Notes: generated from the letters alone by a model not told the origin. A stretch of DNA of 64,000 nucleotides from Aneurinibacillus sp. Ricciae_BoGa-3 (GCF_028421645.1 NZ_CP116887.1:4895501-4959500), one strand, 5' to 3'. Shown: positions 16,780-27,297, numbered from the stretch's first letter. Program-made: numbers and translations.

Positions 16780-18273
16780 TTATAACGCTTTGCGCATCGG
16801 TTCTTCCGGTTGTTTACCAAACAGCGTTTCCATGACAGGATTGTTGCGCATCTGGCCCTTCCGGACAAACATAGGATTTAGGATAACCATAACGACAATG
16901 TTTACCACTAATCCTATAAAACCTTCATACATGCCAAAGGATTTTCCTGTGGCGTAGACTACAAACACAGTGACCATGCCCGCGATAAAACTGATTAACG
17001 CAGCTTTCCTGGTTAGATTGCGCCAGTAAAGGCTGAACACAACAGCCGGGAACACCTGGACAATACCGGATACTCCCATTAGCTGCAGGGAAACAAGTGC
17101 GCTCGGGAACAGCAGGCCAAACAGCAGCGCCATACCAATTACCACAAACACCATCGACCGCGTAACCATTGTTAGTCTGCCTGGCGCAGCATTCGGGTTG
17201 ATTACATCCCTGTAGATATTATTCGCAAAAAGGTTAGACGCCCCAATCGCCATAATCGAGCAGGGAACGAGAGACGCCAGCGCAATGGTTGAATAGGCAA
17301 ACCCCTGCATCGTGCCGCCATACGACATGTGGATCAACTCAAGAAAAGCGTAGCGCGGGTCTGTCCCTTTAGGAACGACTAAATAAGCGGTGATCCCTAA
17401 AAATGTTACCAGCATTAAAACGATATTATAAAACGGCAACACAATCGCATTTTTTCGAAGTGATTCCGCATTCTTGGAGCTAAACGTACCGGTTACCGTG
17501 TGCGGCCACATGAACAGCGCCAGGGCTGAAATTAACGCGGCTGTAGAAAACCAGAGGATCCCTTTGGAACCTGTTGAAGGAATGGCCATCATTTGCGGCA
17601 CTTTATGAATCGACGTATTGATCATGTTGGTCCAGCTGCCAAAGTGAATCGTGGGAATCGATACAACCATGAACAGCATAACCACCCACACGAGAATATC
17701 TTTAATAATGGCTGTATAAGTAGGTGCCTTAATGCCGCTGAAAAACGTATAAAAAGCAACAAGCACAAAGGACACAATGACGACGAACGTTACATTGATA
17801 TAACCTGTGCCTGCAACTTTCAGCGTATCCTGAATACCGCTTAACTGCAGATCAATATAAGGAATTAACATCAATACGCCATTAATGGCTACCAGAACAG
17901 AAAACAGCTTGCTGTCAAATCGTCCTTTAATATAATCAGAAAGTGTCATAAACTTATGCGTACTGGCAACTTTCCAAATTTTTGGAAGAAAAAAGTAAGC
18001 TAACGGATAGGCCAGTACAACGTAAGGGGTTGCAAAAAAAGCGATGCTTCCGCCCTTGTAGGCCTGGCTTGTCAGCCCCAGAAACGTATAGGCGGTATAA
18101 ACATCAGCTCCGATTAAAAACCAGACAAAAAGCCCGCCAAGCCGCCTTCCGCCAACAGACCATTCTTCGACAGAACTGCGGGACGCTTTATTTCTTCCTG
18201 CTATAAATCCGAGTGCAACAACGACCAGCACAATAATGGATGTAATAAGCAGCGCGGTAAGATTCCCTTTCAT
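16780..18273 (-). CDS. Sodium:solute symporter (monocarboxylate-type)
   Basis: 497-residue SSS-family transporter with about 13 membrane segments. N-terminal EEWSVGGRRLGGLFVWFLIGADVYTAYTFLG is the typical opening of the MctP/YodF-like branch, which carries monocarboxylates such as pyruvate, lactate or acetate. Its ATG overlaps the stop of the small DUF3311 gene by one base (TGATG), so the two are translationally coupled. A LytS/LytT-type two-component system follows immediately upstream on the same strand; such systems in Bacillales control pyruvate uptake genes, which fits a pyruvate or related acid substrate. Substrate assignment is inference. Confidence 0.88.
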   Translation of the reverse strand: MKGNLTALLITSIIVLVVVALGFIAGRNKASRSSVEEWSVGGRRLGGLFVWFLIGADVYTAYTFLGLTSQAYKGGSIAFFATPYVVLAYPLAYFFLPKIWKVASTHKFMTLSDYIKGRFDSKLFSVLVAINGVLMLIPYIDLQLSGIQDTLKVAGTGYINVTFVVIVSFVLVAFYTFFSGIKAPTYTAIIKDILVWVVMLFMVVSIPTIHFGSWTNMINTSIHKVPQMMAIPSTGSKGILWFSTAALISALALFMWPHTVTGTFSSKNAESLRKNAIVLPFYNIVLMLVTFLGITAYLVVPKGTDPRYAFLELIHMSYGGTMQGFAYSTIALASLVPCSIMAIGASNLFANNIYRDVINPNAAPGRLTMVTRSMVFVVIGMALLFGLLFPSALVSLQLMGVSGIVQVFPAVVFSLYWRNLTRKAALISFIAGMVTVFVVYATGKSFGMYEGFIGLVVNIVVMVILNPMFVRKGQMRNNPVMETLFGKQPEEPMRKAL

Positions 18274-18473
18274 CAGTCAACATCCCCCTTCGCTTTTTGG
18301 ATACGATAAACCGCCCAGGTGAACACCGGGGTTAGCAGCATCCAGATAAACAGCCAGAAGTGCAGGAAAGGAAATCCGATTATAATCGGTTGAATATGAT
18401 TAACGAATGGAAGCGCTACCAACTGAGCCAAAAAAGGAATCGCAACTAGTAAAACGATTAAAAAATTGCTCAT
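18273..18473 (-). CDS. DUF3311 small membrane protein, symporter partner
   Basis: 66 residues from ATG 18473 (MSNFLIVLLVAIP), two hydrophobic helices with GFPFLHFWLFIWMLLTPVFTWAVYRI, the DUF3311 pattern. GGAGGG sits 8 bp before this ATG, so the longer frame to 18497 is rejected. Proteins of this family are encoded directly before sodium:solute symporters and are thought to be accessory subunits; here the coupling is a one-base overlap. Confidence 0.85.
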   Translation of the reverse strand: MSNFLIVLLVAIPFLAQLVALPFVNHIQPIIIGFPFLHFWLFIWMLLTPVFTWAVYRIQKAKGDVD

Positions 18474-18522
18474 GATCAAACCCTCCTTCTCTATCATTCA
18501 GCCTGCGATATACTATGCTGTC

Positions 18523-18559
18523 ATTATACAGGAGAGCTTGTTTTAAGAAAGCGCTTTAT
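18523..18559 (-). promoter_or_regulatory. Promoter -10 and cre-like palindrome for the DUF3311-symporter operon
   Basis: TATAAT (18528-18523, preceded by TG) is a strong extended -10. At the -35 position lies AGAAAGCGCTTTAT (18546-18559), whose AAAGCGCTTT core matches the cre consensus with two outer mismatches; no good TTGACA is present. A weak -35 with an overlapping CcpA site suggests an activated and catabolite-controlled promoter. Confidence 0.55.
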
Positions 18560-18643
18560 TCCTAACATGTCGCAAAGCGCACCTGAGATGCAGGAAAACG
18601 CTCGCAAAATACACCAGAATGTCACTTGATTGTTATAAAACTA

Positions 18644-19393
18644 TCATAATTCAAGCCTTGACCGCAGGTCTTTCACATAATTGCGGCTAACTGGCACGAT
18701 CGATTTGTGTGCATCATTCATGTACACATTATAGGAACCGTTAAACCAGGGGTGGAGTTCCTTGATAAACTTCAGGTTCACCAGATAACTCTTATGCGTG
18801 CGGAAAAACGAAAAAGGCTTCAATTTTCCTTCCAGTTCTTGCAGGGTATACTGGGCATCAAACTGTTCCTTCTCTGTGTGTACCCGGACCTTGCGCCCTT
18901 CTTTATCGATGTAGACGATCTCCTCAGGCGAGAGATATTTGATATCACTATCTATCTCGATTGCCAGCCTCGGCTTATAATCTGCATTTTGCGGCAGCCT
19001 GTCACGCTTGTCGTGCGGATTTTCACGCTTTACCTCCTGGCTGTAAGACAGAACAACCCGCTCCAAATCTTCTCTATCATAAGGCTTTAATAGATAATGA
19101 AACGCCCGCAGTTTAAAGGCTTCCACTGCGTATTGATCGTACGCGGTAATAAAAACAATTTTTACATCTAAACCAAGCTCCCGGATTAATTCAGCAGCCT
19201 GAAGCCCGGTTAAATCCGGAAGCTGAATATCCAGAAAAACAAACTCAGGTTTTAATTCTTTCGTTTTTTTAATCGCATCCATCCCGGTGGCTGCCGTTCC
19301 TACCACTTCAAATTTAGGGATTTGCCCGAGCATATACACTAACTCTTCACGTGCCAGATGTTCATCGTCCACAACTAAAACCCGCCATGCCAT
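18644..19393 (-). CDS. LytTR-family response regulator
   Basis: 249 residues: receiver domain 1-120 with acidic pocket VVDDE, phospho-acceptor Asp in VFLDIQLPD (about residue 56) and Lys in LLKPYD; then a LytTR DNA-binding domain (about 145-245) with FFRTHKSYLVNLKFI, a family signature. Partner of the LytS-type kinase 16 bp upstream. Because the pair adjoins the DUF3311-symporter operon, that operon is the likeliest target. I saw no clean pair of LytTR direct repeats at its promoter. Confidence 0.9.
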   Translation of the reverse strand: MAWRVLVVDDEHLAREELVYMLGQIPKFEVVGTAATGMDAIKKTKELKPEFVFLDIQLPDLTGLQAAELIRELGLDVKIVFITAYDQYAVEAFKLRAFHYLLKPYDREDLERVVLSYSQEVKRENPHDKRDRLPQNADYKPRLAIEIDSDIKYLSPEEIVYIDKEGRKVRVHTEKEQFDAQYTLQELEGKLKPFSFFRTHKSYLVNLKFIKELHPWFNGSYNVYMNDAHKSIVPVSRNYVKDLRSRLEL

Positions 19394-19409
19394 CGTATTG
19401 CCCCCCTCT

Positions 19410-20693
19410 TTATTTTGGCAGGGTAAAAGAAACCGCTGTGCCTATGCCTGGATAGGAGCGTATCATAAGCGTAACATCTTCACCAAAGTAATGCCGCAGC
19501 CGCTGCTGGATGTTCACCAAGGCGAATCCCATATGCTCCTCTCCTTCCAGTTTCCCGCTTTTGTTATCCATTCCAGACCCGTTATCCTCGACAGATACAG
19601 TAATTCCTCCTTGTGCTTCCTTCACCGAAATCAGCAATTGCCCTGCTTTCACCGTGTTTTTTAGCCCGTGCACGAAAGCATTCTCGACAATGGGCTGAAT
19701 GGTTAAAGGCGGCAATTCATAACTAAGGCATGAGTCATCCACATCCCATTTTATATCGATAAGATCACCCATTCTGAATTTTATTAAGTCCAGATACACC
19801 CTGATATGTGCAAGTTCTTCTCTAATCGGAATAAGATCCTGGCCGGCACTCTGCATATTTTTCCGGATATATTTCGAGAACAGGGTAATCATCTGGCGTG
19901 CATTCTCCGGGTTGGTTCGAATCAGTGCCTTGATTGAATTGAGGACATTGAACAGAAAGTGCGGATTCATTTGCGCCTGAAGCGCTTTTATTTCCGCATT
20001 AGCGACAAGTAAAGACTGCATAGCTTTGCTGGCATATTCAGCGCCAATCCGTTCCTCCTCACGCTCTACTTCGATTAGAATGGCGAAGAATAATGCCACC
20101 CCCAACCCGTTAGAAAAAACCTGAGGGATGCCGATTGTTTCAACAAGGGCAATCGCCTCACCCGCAGGCCGGGCAAGAAGCAAAATCACCAGCATTTGCA
20201 GGATTTCAGCCCCGAAGCCTACGGCACATGCCACCCATACAGATGAAGAATGTTTATGGTGCTTCTTTAAGGTGTTTTTCATACAGCCTGCCAGTACCCC
20301 CTGTATGATAGGTGCAACCATACAGGGTAAAGCGGCAAATCCGCCAAGCAAATAACGGTGAACACCCGCGATCACCCCTACCGTTAGCCCTGTCTTCCAC
20401 CCTCCAAGCAGCCCGGCAATGACCACGCCAATCGTCCGGGCGTTCGCAATAGCTTCTGTGCCCGCTACGTCAAAAATCAGCGGTTCAGGCTTGTAACCCA
20501 CTCCTGTGATCCGAATGCCTGAATACGTTCCTAGAATAGCAAAGAAACTGAACAACAAAATAAACTGCCATAGCCCTTCTCTTTTGCCCTGGTATTGCAT
20601 AAAACTTCTCAGTTTTCGCTGTCTGGACAGAAAAAAAGCAGTAGCGATGATAAAGCCCACCCGCTCAAGCTGGTCAATTAATAGATAAAGCAT
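19410..20693 (-). CDS. LytS/YehU-type sensor histidine kinase
   Basis: 427 residues from ATG 20693 (MLYLLIDQLERVGFIIATAFFLS), preceded by GGGGGC; a longer TTG start at 20711 is possible but less supported. Six membrane helices of the 5TM-5TMR_LYT input domain to about residue 190, then a short coil and the LytS-type phosphorylation site NPHFLFNVLNSIKALI, and an ATPase domain with PPLTIQPIVENAFVHGL (N box) and VEDNGSGMD (G1). No GAF domain lies between the sensor and kinase, so it is about 160 residues shorter than Bacillus subtilis LytS. Probably senses an extracellular carboxylic acid; this is inference from relatives and from the adjacent symporter. Confidence 0.88.
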   Translation of the reverse strand: MLYLLIDQLERVGFIIATAFFLSRQRKLRSFMQYQGKREGLWQFILLFSFFAILGTYSGIRITGVGYKPEPLIFDVAGTEAIANARTIGVVIAGLLGGWKTGLTVGVIAGVHRYLLGGFAALPCMVAPIIQGVLAGCMKNTLKKHHKHSSSVWVACAVGFGAEILQMLVILLLARPAGEAIALVETIGIPQVFSNGLGVALFFAILIEVEREEERIGAEYASKAMQSLLVANAEIKALQAQMNPHFLFNVLNSIKALIRTNPENARQMITLFSKYIRKNMQSAGQDLIPIREELAHIRVYLDLIKFRMGDLIDIKWDVDDSCLSYELPPLTIQPIVENAFVHGLKNTVKAGQLLISVKEAQGGITVSVEDNGSGMDNKSGKLEGEEHMGFALVNIQQRLRHYFGEDVTLMIRSYPGIGTAVSFTLPK

Positions 20694-20839
20694 GAAATAC
20701 TGCCCCCACAATCGCTGTTCCTTCTTGTTATATATTACGGCATGAGTGTGGATTATCCAAAAGAAAACATAAATAACAATTGCTTAAAGGATAAGTGACG
20801 CCATACATTGGCTATCATGACAAATAAGGAGATCTATCC

Positions 20840-21340
20840 ATGCTGACTTTTGAAGAGAAATTAACGATTATTGAATCATTCCCGCAGCTTGAACGAAGAG
20901 ATGTATCGCTGGGCCGTGTAAATTTTCATTATGAAGAAAGTGCGTTTGGTAAGAAAACAGTTGTGTACCACCTGCATCCGAATGGCAACGGCTTTGTTTA
21001 TGCCGGACACCTTGCTCATGCTCATGCTGATGCAAATGATAAAGGAATGGTGAATATTTCGGATTATTCCGCAGATGAACTGCGAAACCTGATCCAGGCT
21101 TCACTTGATTCCCTCTCAACTGAAGACGGTAAAATTGAAGCTGAAGCCGCCCGTTCAAGCGATGATCAACGGCGTGAATACTGGATTGGACCCGACAATC
21201 ACGCCCTGCTGCTCGTCTACGAAGATGAGCTTTGGAACATCTATACGGGCAGCAATCTTGAGGCGGCTTTTGAATCGTATACAAAAGCTGAGCAGTATCT
21301 CCTTGAGGAAGGCTTCCACCAGCAGACAAACATTAAATAA
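20840..21340 (+). CDS. Conserved hypothetical protein
   Basis: 166 residues with no membrane segment or signal peptide. I do not recognise a named domain. The N-terminal half is mixed alpha/beta (VSLGRVNFHYEESAFGKKTVVYHLHPNGNGFVY) with a His/Asp-rich stretch HLAHAHADANDKG, the middle is a helix (SADELRNLIQASLDSL), and the C-terminal half ends in an aromatic segment EYWIGPDNHALLLVYEDELWNIY. AAGGAG precedes the ATG at 20840. It precedes odhA by 120 bp with no evident terminator, so co-transcription is possible. Confidence 0.7.
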   Translation: MLTFEEKLTIIESFPQLERRDVSLGRVNFHYEESAFGKKTVVYHLHPNGNGFVYAGHLAHAHADANDKGMVNISDYSADELRNLIQASLDSLSTEDGKIEAEAARSSDDQRREYWIGPDNHALLLVYEDELWNIYTGSNLEAAFESYTKAEQYLLEEGFHQQTNIK

Positions 21341-21460
21341 CCTGGAACAAAAAAGCAGTTGTACGCAAAAATGGAGCAGATTTGTTTTCTTATTGGGTTG
21401 TAAGGGAAAAGTAACATTGAGTAGTTCTGCATCTAGAAAAAAGCTGGAGGTGTCATAAAC

Positions 21461-24310
21461 TTGGCCCGCAACGATATGGGAAGCAATACACCGTGGCAGG
21501 ATTTGTCTGGTCCAAACCTGGGGTATGTACAGCAGCTGTATGAGCAGTATCTCGAAGACCCGCAAACAGTGGATGAACAGATGCGAGCACTGTTTGAGAG
21601 GTGGGGCGCGCCAACCCTGCCTCAGAAGGAGCCGTATGCGATAGCAAGCCAGGAAACCCTGGATATGTTAGGCATTATGAAAAAAGCCGTATCAGCCGTG
21701 AAATTAATTCAAAATGTTAGAATTAATGGCCATCTGGCAGCAAGGACCAATTCATTTTCCGAAAATAAGGAACACCTATTTTCGATCGCGAACTATGGTC
21801 TGACCAGAGAAGATTTAGAATCCATCCCTGCAAAAATCGCCTGGTCCAAAGCACCGGACGAATTTCGTACGGCATGGGATGTAATTGAGTATCTACGACA
21901 GGTTTACATAGGTTCAACTGCATATCAATTTACACACGTTAACAATGTAGAGGAGCGACACTGGTTAAATCATCGGGTCGCAACCCTTCCGCTGAAGACG
22001 TCCATGTCCCGTGAGAAGCAGCTCGCACTGTTGCGCAATCTCATCCAGGCTGATGAATTTGAACAATTCCTGCATCGCACGTTTGTCGGCCAGAAGCGCT
22101 TTTCGCTTGAGGGGTTAGAGGTCCTGGTGCCGATGATGGACGAACTGATTCGGCAGGGTGCACACGATGGTGTCCGCCATGTTCTGATAGGCATGGCCCA
22201 CCGCGGCCGTTTAAATGTGCTTGCTCACATTTTAGGCAAGCCTTATGAAAAGATTTTTTCTGAATTCCATCACTCACCCAATAAGGAACTGGTTCCTTCT
22301 GAAGGGTCAATGGGCATCAATTACGGCTGGTCAGGCGATGTGAAGTACCATTTGGGAGCAGACCGTGAAATTCAAGAGGATAATGCGGCACGCATAAGGT
22401 TAACACTTGCAAATAACCCGAGCCACCTGGAATTCGTAGATCCCGTTGTGGAAGGCTTCACACGTGCCTCCCAGGAGGATCGGAAGGTGGCCGGGCAGCC
22501 TGTACAGGATACAACGAAAGCGTTAGCGATTCTGATCCATGGGGATGCGGCTTTCCCGGGTGAAGGCGTAGTCGCGGAAACACTGAACTTAAGCCGGCTT
22601 AAAGGTTACCACACCGGGGGTACCATCCACATCATCGCCAATAACCAGATTGGTTTTACCACTGAAAGCGGAGATTCGCGATCGACTCTTTATGCCAGCG
22701 ATTTGGCAAAGGGGTTCGAAATTCCAATTGTGCATGTTAATGCCGATGACCCCGAAGCGTGCCTTCAGGCGATTTCACTCGCCTATGAATATCGGAAAAC
22801 GTTTAAGAAAGACTTCTTAATTGATTTAATGGGCTATCGGCGGTATGGCCATAACGAGATGGACGACCCCAACGTGACACAGCCTTTGCTCTACGAAAAA
22901 GTATCGAAACATCCGCGCATCCCTGTTTTATATGCGGATAAGCTGAAGGGAAATGGCGTGATCAGCGAACAGGATGCAGCCAGCATTAGGCAGGATGTGC
23001 AGAACCAGCTTAAAAACGCGTATGAACAGGTGAAAACCGATCAGAAAGAAGAACACGTCCCCTACCACTTGGACAAGGATGAAGACGAGTTCAACATTAA
23101 AACAAGCGTTCCAGCCGCCAAACTGGCTCAGTTAAACAAAGAGCTGTTAACCTGGCCGCAAGAGTTCTCGGTCTATCCTAAATTAGAGAAGATCTTAAAG
23201 CGCAGAGAACAGGCACTCGAAACAAGCATCGACTGGGCACATGCGGAAACGCTCGCTTTCGCCACCATCTTGGCCGATGGAACTCCCATCCGCATGACTG
23301 GCCAGGACATCGAGCGGGGAACTTTTGCCCAGCGCCATGTTGTTCTGCATGATTATAAGACAGGGAAGACGTTCACACCGCTGCAGCATCTCAAGGACGC
23401 AAAAGCTTCGTATGCTGTTTATAACAGTCCGCTGTCCGAAGCATCCGTGCTGGCATTCGAATACGGCTATGACGTGCTGGCTAAAAACACACTGGTGTTG
23501 TGGGAAGCGCAGTTTGGGGATTTTGCCAATGCGGCGCAGGTCCACATTGATACATTTCTTGCCCCGGGCCGGGCTAAATGGGGACAAAAGTCGAGCCTGG
23601 TGATGCTGCTGCCGCACGGCTATGAAGGGCAGGGGGCTGAACACTCCAGCGCCCGTCTGGAACGTTTCCTGCAGCTTTCAGGAAGCCAAAACTGGACGAT
23701 CGCCAACCTAACAAGTGCAGCCCAATATTTTCATATTCTGCGCTGGCAGGCTTCAAGGGTTGGAAGAGAGGAGGCGCGGCCACTGATCCTGATGACGCCT
23801 AAAAGCCTGCTCCGCAACCCGCGTGCAAGTTCCAGGCTGTCCGAATTAAGTGAAAGCGCCTTTAAGCCGCTGTTAGAGCAGCCCGGCCTGGAGGCACACG
23901 CGGCGACTGCAGAGCGATTAATCCTTTGTTCAGGTAAAGTGGCGATTGACTTGGAGGCGGAATGGGAAGCACTGAATGTAAACAATGAAAAAATTCATAT
24001 GGTTCGCGTAGAGCAGCTCTATCCACTGCCATCCAAAGCGATTCGGGAACTGCTTTCCCGCTGCACCCAGCTTAAAGAAATCGCGTGGGTACAGGAAGAG
24101 CCTAAGAATATGGGGGCTTGGTCCTATATCGAACCAAAGCTAAGGGAATTAGGTAGTGTGCATGTACGGTATATTGGACGGCCCGTTCGCTCCAGCCCGG
24201 CAGAAGGGTCTCCGGATGTTCATAAGGTCGAACAGCAGCGCATTCTAAGGGAGGCCCTTTTTCTTACGGAAATGAATACAGGTAACCCAGGAGGGGATAA
24301 TCGTGAGTGA
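21461..24310 (+). CDS. odhA: 2-oxoglutarate dehydrogenase E1 component
   Basis: TPP-dependent decarboxylase subunit of the TCA-cycle 2-oxoglutarate dehydrogenase complex, 949 residues (usual about 940). Seen: N-terminal E2-contact peptide with [43 protein letters not shown], the TPP site [18 protein letters not shown] followed by NNQIGFT, and [13 protein letters not shown]. Start is TTG 21461 after GGAGGTG. Its stop overlaps the odhB start by 8 bp. Confidence 0.95.
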   Translation: MARNDMGSNTPWQDLSGPNLGYVQQLYEQYLEDPQTVDEQMRALFERWGAPTLPQKEPYAIASQETLDMLGIMKKAVSAVKLIQNVRINGHLAARTNSFSENKEHLFSIANYGLTREDLESIPAKIAWSKAPDEFRTAWDVIEYLRQVYIGSTAYQFTHVNNVEERHWLNHRVATLPLKTSMSREKQLALLRNLIQADEFEQFLHRTFVGQKRFSLEGLEVLVPMMDELIRQGAHDGVRHVLIGMAHRGRLNVLAHILGKPYEKIFSEFHHSPNKELVPSEGSMGINYGWSGDVKYHLGADREIQEDNAARIRLTLANNPSHLEFVDPVVEGFTRASQEDRKVAGQPVQDTTKALAILIHGDAAFPGEGVVAETLNLSRLKGYHTGGTIHIIANNQIGFTTESGDSRSTLYASDLAKGFEIPIVHVNADDPEACLQAISLAYEYRKTFKKDFLIDLMGYRRYGHNEMDDPNVTQPLLYEKVSKHPRIPVLYADKLKGNGVISEQDAASIRQDVQNQLKNAYEQVKTDQKEEHVPYHLDKDEDEFNIKTSVPAAKLAQLNKELLTWPQEFSVYPKLEKILKRREQALETSIDWAHAETLAFATILADGTPIRMTGQDIERGTFAQRHVVLHDYKTGKTFTPLQHLKDAKASYAVYNSPLSEASVLAFEYGYDVLAKNTLVLWEAQFGDFANAAQVHIDTFLAPGRAKWGQKSSLVMLLPHGYEGQGAEHSSARLERFLQLSGSQNWTIANLTSAAQYFHILRWQASRVGREEARPLILMTPKSLLRNPRASSRLSELSESAFKPLLEQPGLEAHAATAERLILCSGKVAIDLEAEWEALNVNNEKIHMVRVEQLYPLPSKAIRELLSRCTQLKEIAWVQEEPKNMGAWSYIEPKLRELGSVHVRYIGRPVRSSPAEGSPDVHKVEQQRILREALFLTEMNTGNPGGDNRE

Positions 24311-25694
24311 AGTAAGAATTCCGGAATTGGCTGAATCAATAACAGAAGCAACCATTGTGAATTGGCTAAAGGCAGAGGGTGACAGGGTTTCGCAGGGGGA
24401 AGTCCTGGCTGAATTGGAGACTGATAAAGTTAATGTGGAACTGAGTGCGGAACAAGATGGAACGCTTACAAAAATTTTGCGTGAACCGGGCGACACCGTT
24501 CAGGTAGGAGAAGTGGTGGCCATTATCAGCCAGGGAGCTGGCAATGAAGAGGGCACGGCTGCCTCTCCTGATATCGAGGCTGTTCCTGCTGACGTTAAGG
24601 CTGCCTCTCCTGATATCGAGGCTGTTCCTGCTGACGTTAAGGCTGCCTCTCCCGTGCAAACGCCCGCCCCGGCTCATGTACCATCCGGTATCGAAGCAAA
24701 CGCTGCACAGCCGGCATCTACTGCAAATGCAGTACGTTCCGCATATGGCGAAGAAGCCGGGGCAGACACCCATGGAGAGGGCGGCAGGCTGGCCACCCCT
24801 GCTGCACGCAGGCTCGCTAGAGAATTGAACATCGATATAAATCAGGTAAGAGGCCAGGATCCGCTTGGCAGAATCACAGTTGAGGACTTCAAGGCGAATC
24901 AAACCGGACAGCCACAAGCACGACAGGCAAAGGCTCCTGCTGCCCAGAACCGGCAGGCAGGCGGAAAAGCAGCATCATCCGGCAGCTTCGATAAACCGGT
25001 GGAGCACATACCGCTCACAAGGCGCCGCAAAACCATTGCCGAGCGGTTAGTGAATGCACAGCACACCGCTGCAATGCTCACCACATTCAATGAAGTGGAT
25101 ATGACCGCGATCATGGATGTGCGCAAACGCCGCCAGGAGAAATTTGTCAAGGAGCATAATATAAAGCTGGGCTTTATGTCTTTCTTTACGAAAGCAGTTG
25201 TCGGTGCGCTTAAATTCTTCCCGCTACTAAACGCGGAGATCAAGGAAGACGAAATTCTCGTTAAGAAATTTTATGACATCGGAATTGCGGTTTCGACGAA
25301 TGAAGGACTGGTGGTGCCTGTTGTGCGGGACGCGGACAGGCTGAGCTTTGCCGGATTGGAGCAGGCAATTGCCGGGCTGGCGGAGAAGGCCAGAAACAAA
25401 AAACTCGCTTTATCCGATCTGCAGGGAGGCACGTTTACCATCACCAATGGCGGAACATTCGGCTCCCTGTTGTCTACCCCAATACTTAACGCACCACAGG
25501 TTGGCATTCTCGGCATGCACAAGATTCAGCTGCGCCCTGTTGCGATAGATAAGGAGCACTCAGAGAACCGGCCCATGATGTACATTGCACTGTCGTATGA
25601 TCACAGGATTGTAGACGGCAAAGAAGCTGTCGGTTTTCTTGTAAAGGTAAAGGAACTACTGGAGGATCCGGAAACACTGCTACTGGAAGGTTAA
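24303..25694 (+). CDS. odhB: 2-oxoglutarate dehydrogenase E2 (dihydrolipoamide succinyltransferase)
   Basis: 463 residues; GTG start at 24303 after GGAGGGG. Domains: lipoyl domain 1-75 with lipoyl-Lys in [10 protein letters not shown] (about residue 43); Pro/Ala-rich linker 80-150; E1/E3-binding domain ([28 protein letters not shown], about 160-190); second linker; catalytic acyltransferase domain from about 235 with [12 protein letters not shown] (His-Asp active pair). Oddity: the first linker carries two exact tandem copies of 42 bp (24561-24644), giving the 14-residue repeat [14 protein letters not shown] twice. Confidence 0.95.
   Translation: MSEVRIPELAESITEATIVNWLKAEGDRVSQGEVLAELETDKVNVELSAEQDGTLTKILREPGDTVQVGEVVAIISQGAGNEEGTAASPDIEAVPADVKAASPDIEAVPADVKAASPVQTPAPAHVPSGIEANAAQPASTANAVRSAYGEEAGADTHGEGGRLATPAARRLARELNIDINQVRGQDPLGRITVEDFKANQTGQPQARQAKAPAAQNRQAGGKAASSGSFDKPVEHIPLTRRRKTIAERLVNAQHTAAMLTTFNEVDMTAIMDVRKRRQEKFVKEHNIKLGFMSFFTKAVVGALKFFPLLNAEIKEDEILVKKFYDIGIAVSTNEGLVVPVVRDADRLSFAGLEQAIAGLAEKARNKKLALSDLQGGTFTITNGGTFGSLLSTPILNAPQVGILGMHKIQLRPVAIDKEHSENRPMMYIALSYDHRIVDGKEAVGFLVKVKELLEDPETLLLEG
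24561..24644 (+). repeat. In-frame 42-bp tandem duplication in odhB linker
   Basis: Units 24561-24602 and 24603-24644 appear identical; a partial third unit (GCCTCTCC) follows. Exact identity at synonymous positions implies a recent duplication; the linker is flexible so the change is tolerated. Confidence 0.9.
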
Positions 25695-25724
25695 GATACA
25701 TTTTCTTATTGGAGGAAACCTGTA

Positions 25725-27263
25725 ATGGATAGCCATGCTATGGACAACAAAGCAATGCCTCAATTTCCGGATTCATACTGGAGGGAGTCGGTCAGGCTCC
25801 CCGCCTTCCCTAAACTCTCCGAAGATATAACGGTGGATGTGGCCATCGTTGGGGCAGGCATCTCCGGTATTACGACCGCCTATTTGCTTGCGAAGGAAGG
25901 GGTAAAGGTAGCCTTGATTGACGCAGGCCTTATTCTGAACGGGACAACGGCTTCGACAACGGCTAAAATTACGGCGCAGCATGACATTATTTATGACCAG
26001 TTCATTCACCAGTTAGGCGAAGAAAAGGCTAGGCTATATTACGAAGCGAATAAGGATGCGCTTAGGTTTATTCGAAAAGCCGTTCAGGAGCACAGCATTG
26101 AATGTCAGCTTACAAAAGAAAATGCCTACCTTTACACCAGTTCCGATTCTGCTATCGAAAAACTGGAGAAAGAGTTTGCCGCCTATAAACAGCTGGGAAT
26201 TCCCGGCGAATTCCTGGACAGCCTCCCTATCCCAGTACCGGCAAAAGCCGCTGTGGTTATGAAGGATCAGGCTCAGTTTCACCCGCTCCAATACTTAACT
26301 GCGTTGATGCATGCTTTTATTGACGCAGGCGGTTCCATTTACGAAAACACAATAGCGGTTGAGGCTGACCTAGGATCCAAGCCAAAAGTCATTACGCGGG
26401 ATGGGCATAAAATTACATGCCAGCATGTCATCGCCTGCTCCCACTTTCCTTTCTGTGATTTACATGGGTTTTACTTTGCGAGGCTGTACGCGTATCGATC
26501 GTATGTACTCGGTGTAAAAACCGAAAAGGAATTTCCGGGCGGGATGTACCTTAGTGTTGATCAACCATCTCGCTCATTGCGCTATACGACCATGGGAAAT
26601 GGAGATAGACTGGTGTTGTTTGGCGGTGAAAACCATAAAACAGGCCAGGGAATCCCCACAATTAATCACTACGAAGCTCTTCAAGATTTTGCCGCCGGAA
26701 CCTTCGGCATAAAAGAAATCCCTTATCGCTGGTCCGCCCAGGATCTGGTGACCCCGGATAATGTTCCATACATTGGCCCTATCACATCCAGCGAAGAAAA
26801 CATTCTAGTTGCGACTGGCTACAGAAAGTGGGGAATGACCAATGGAACGGCTGCAGCGTTGTTGCTACGTGATTTAGTGCTGGAAAGGGATAATCCATAC
26901 CGGGAACTTTATGCCCCATCAAGGTCAAGCACCGGACAGAGCATTAAAACGCTTATCGTAGAGAACGCGGATGTGGCCAAACACTTAGTTGAGGGCAAAG
27001 TTGAACTCATTCAGATGAGGCCAGAGACCTTAGTAAACGACGAAGGGGCGGTAGTCGATATTGGGAGAAGAGCGGGTGCATACCGGGACGAGCAGGGCAC
27101 ACTGCATATGGTTGAAACCACCTGTACACACATGGGGTGTGAAGTCGAATGGAACAGTGGGGATCGCACATGGGATTGTCCCTGCCATGGCTCCCGCTTC
27201 TCGATAACGGGCGAAGTTATCGAAGGGCCTGCTGAGAGGCCGCTGGAAAAAATAGAGGAGTAA
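25725..27263 (+). CDS. FAD-dependent oxidoreductase with C-terminal Rieske [2Fe-2S] domain (YhfW-like)
   Basis: 512 residues. DAO-type FAD-binding fold at the N-terminus: VAIVGAGISGITTAYLLAKEG (GxGxxG) near residue 40, then GTTASTTAKITAQH. The last 85 residues are a Rieske ferredoxin: CTHMGCEVEW (C-x-H) and CPCHGSRF (C-x2-H, with C-x-H-x16-C-x2-H spacing). Domain order and length match Bacillus subtilis YhfW, whose substrate is not established. It starts 30 bp after odhB with GGAGGAAA, so it is likely part of the odhAB transcript, and it is followed by a terminator. Confidence 0.9.
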   Translation: MDSHAMDNKAMPQFPDSYWRESVRLPAFPKLSEDITVDVAIVGAGISGITTAYLLAKEGVKVALIDAGLILNGTTASTTAKITAQHDIIYDQFIHQLGEEKARLYYEANKDALRFIRKAVQEHSIECQLTKENAYLYTSSDSAIEKLEKEFAAYKQLGIPGEFLDSLPIPVPAKAAVVMKDQAQFHPLQYLTALMHAFIDAGGSIYENTIAVEADLGSKPKVITRDGHKITCQHVIACSHFPFCDLHGFYFARLYAYRSYVLGVKTEKEFPGGMYLSVDQPSRSLRYTTMGNGDRLVLFGGENHKTGQGIPTINHYEALQDFAAGTFGIKEIPYRWSAQDLVTPDNVPYIGPITSSEENILVATGYRKWGMTNGTAAALLLRDLVLERDNPYRELYAPSRSSTGQSIKTLIVENADVAKHLVEGKVELIQMRPETLVNDEGAVVDIGRRAGAYRDEQGTLHMVETTCTHMGCEVEWNSGDRTWDCPCHGSRFSITGEVIEGPAERPLEKIEE

Positions 27264-27265
27264 AC

Positions 27266-27297
27266 AAATCCTCCACTCATCATTGGGTGGGGGATTT
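27266..27297 (+). terminator. Terminator after the odhAB-Rieske operon
   Basis: AAATCCTCCAC and GTGGGGGATTT form a stem with a loop of about 10 nt followed by TACATT, right after the stop at 27263. Confidence 0.65.

Noticed and set aside
18498..18643. LytTR direct-repeat operator upstream of the DUF3311 gene
   Set aside because: No pair of matching 9-bp repeats with 10-13 bp spacing could be identified.
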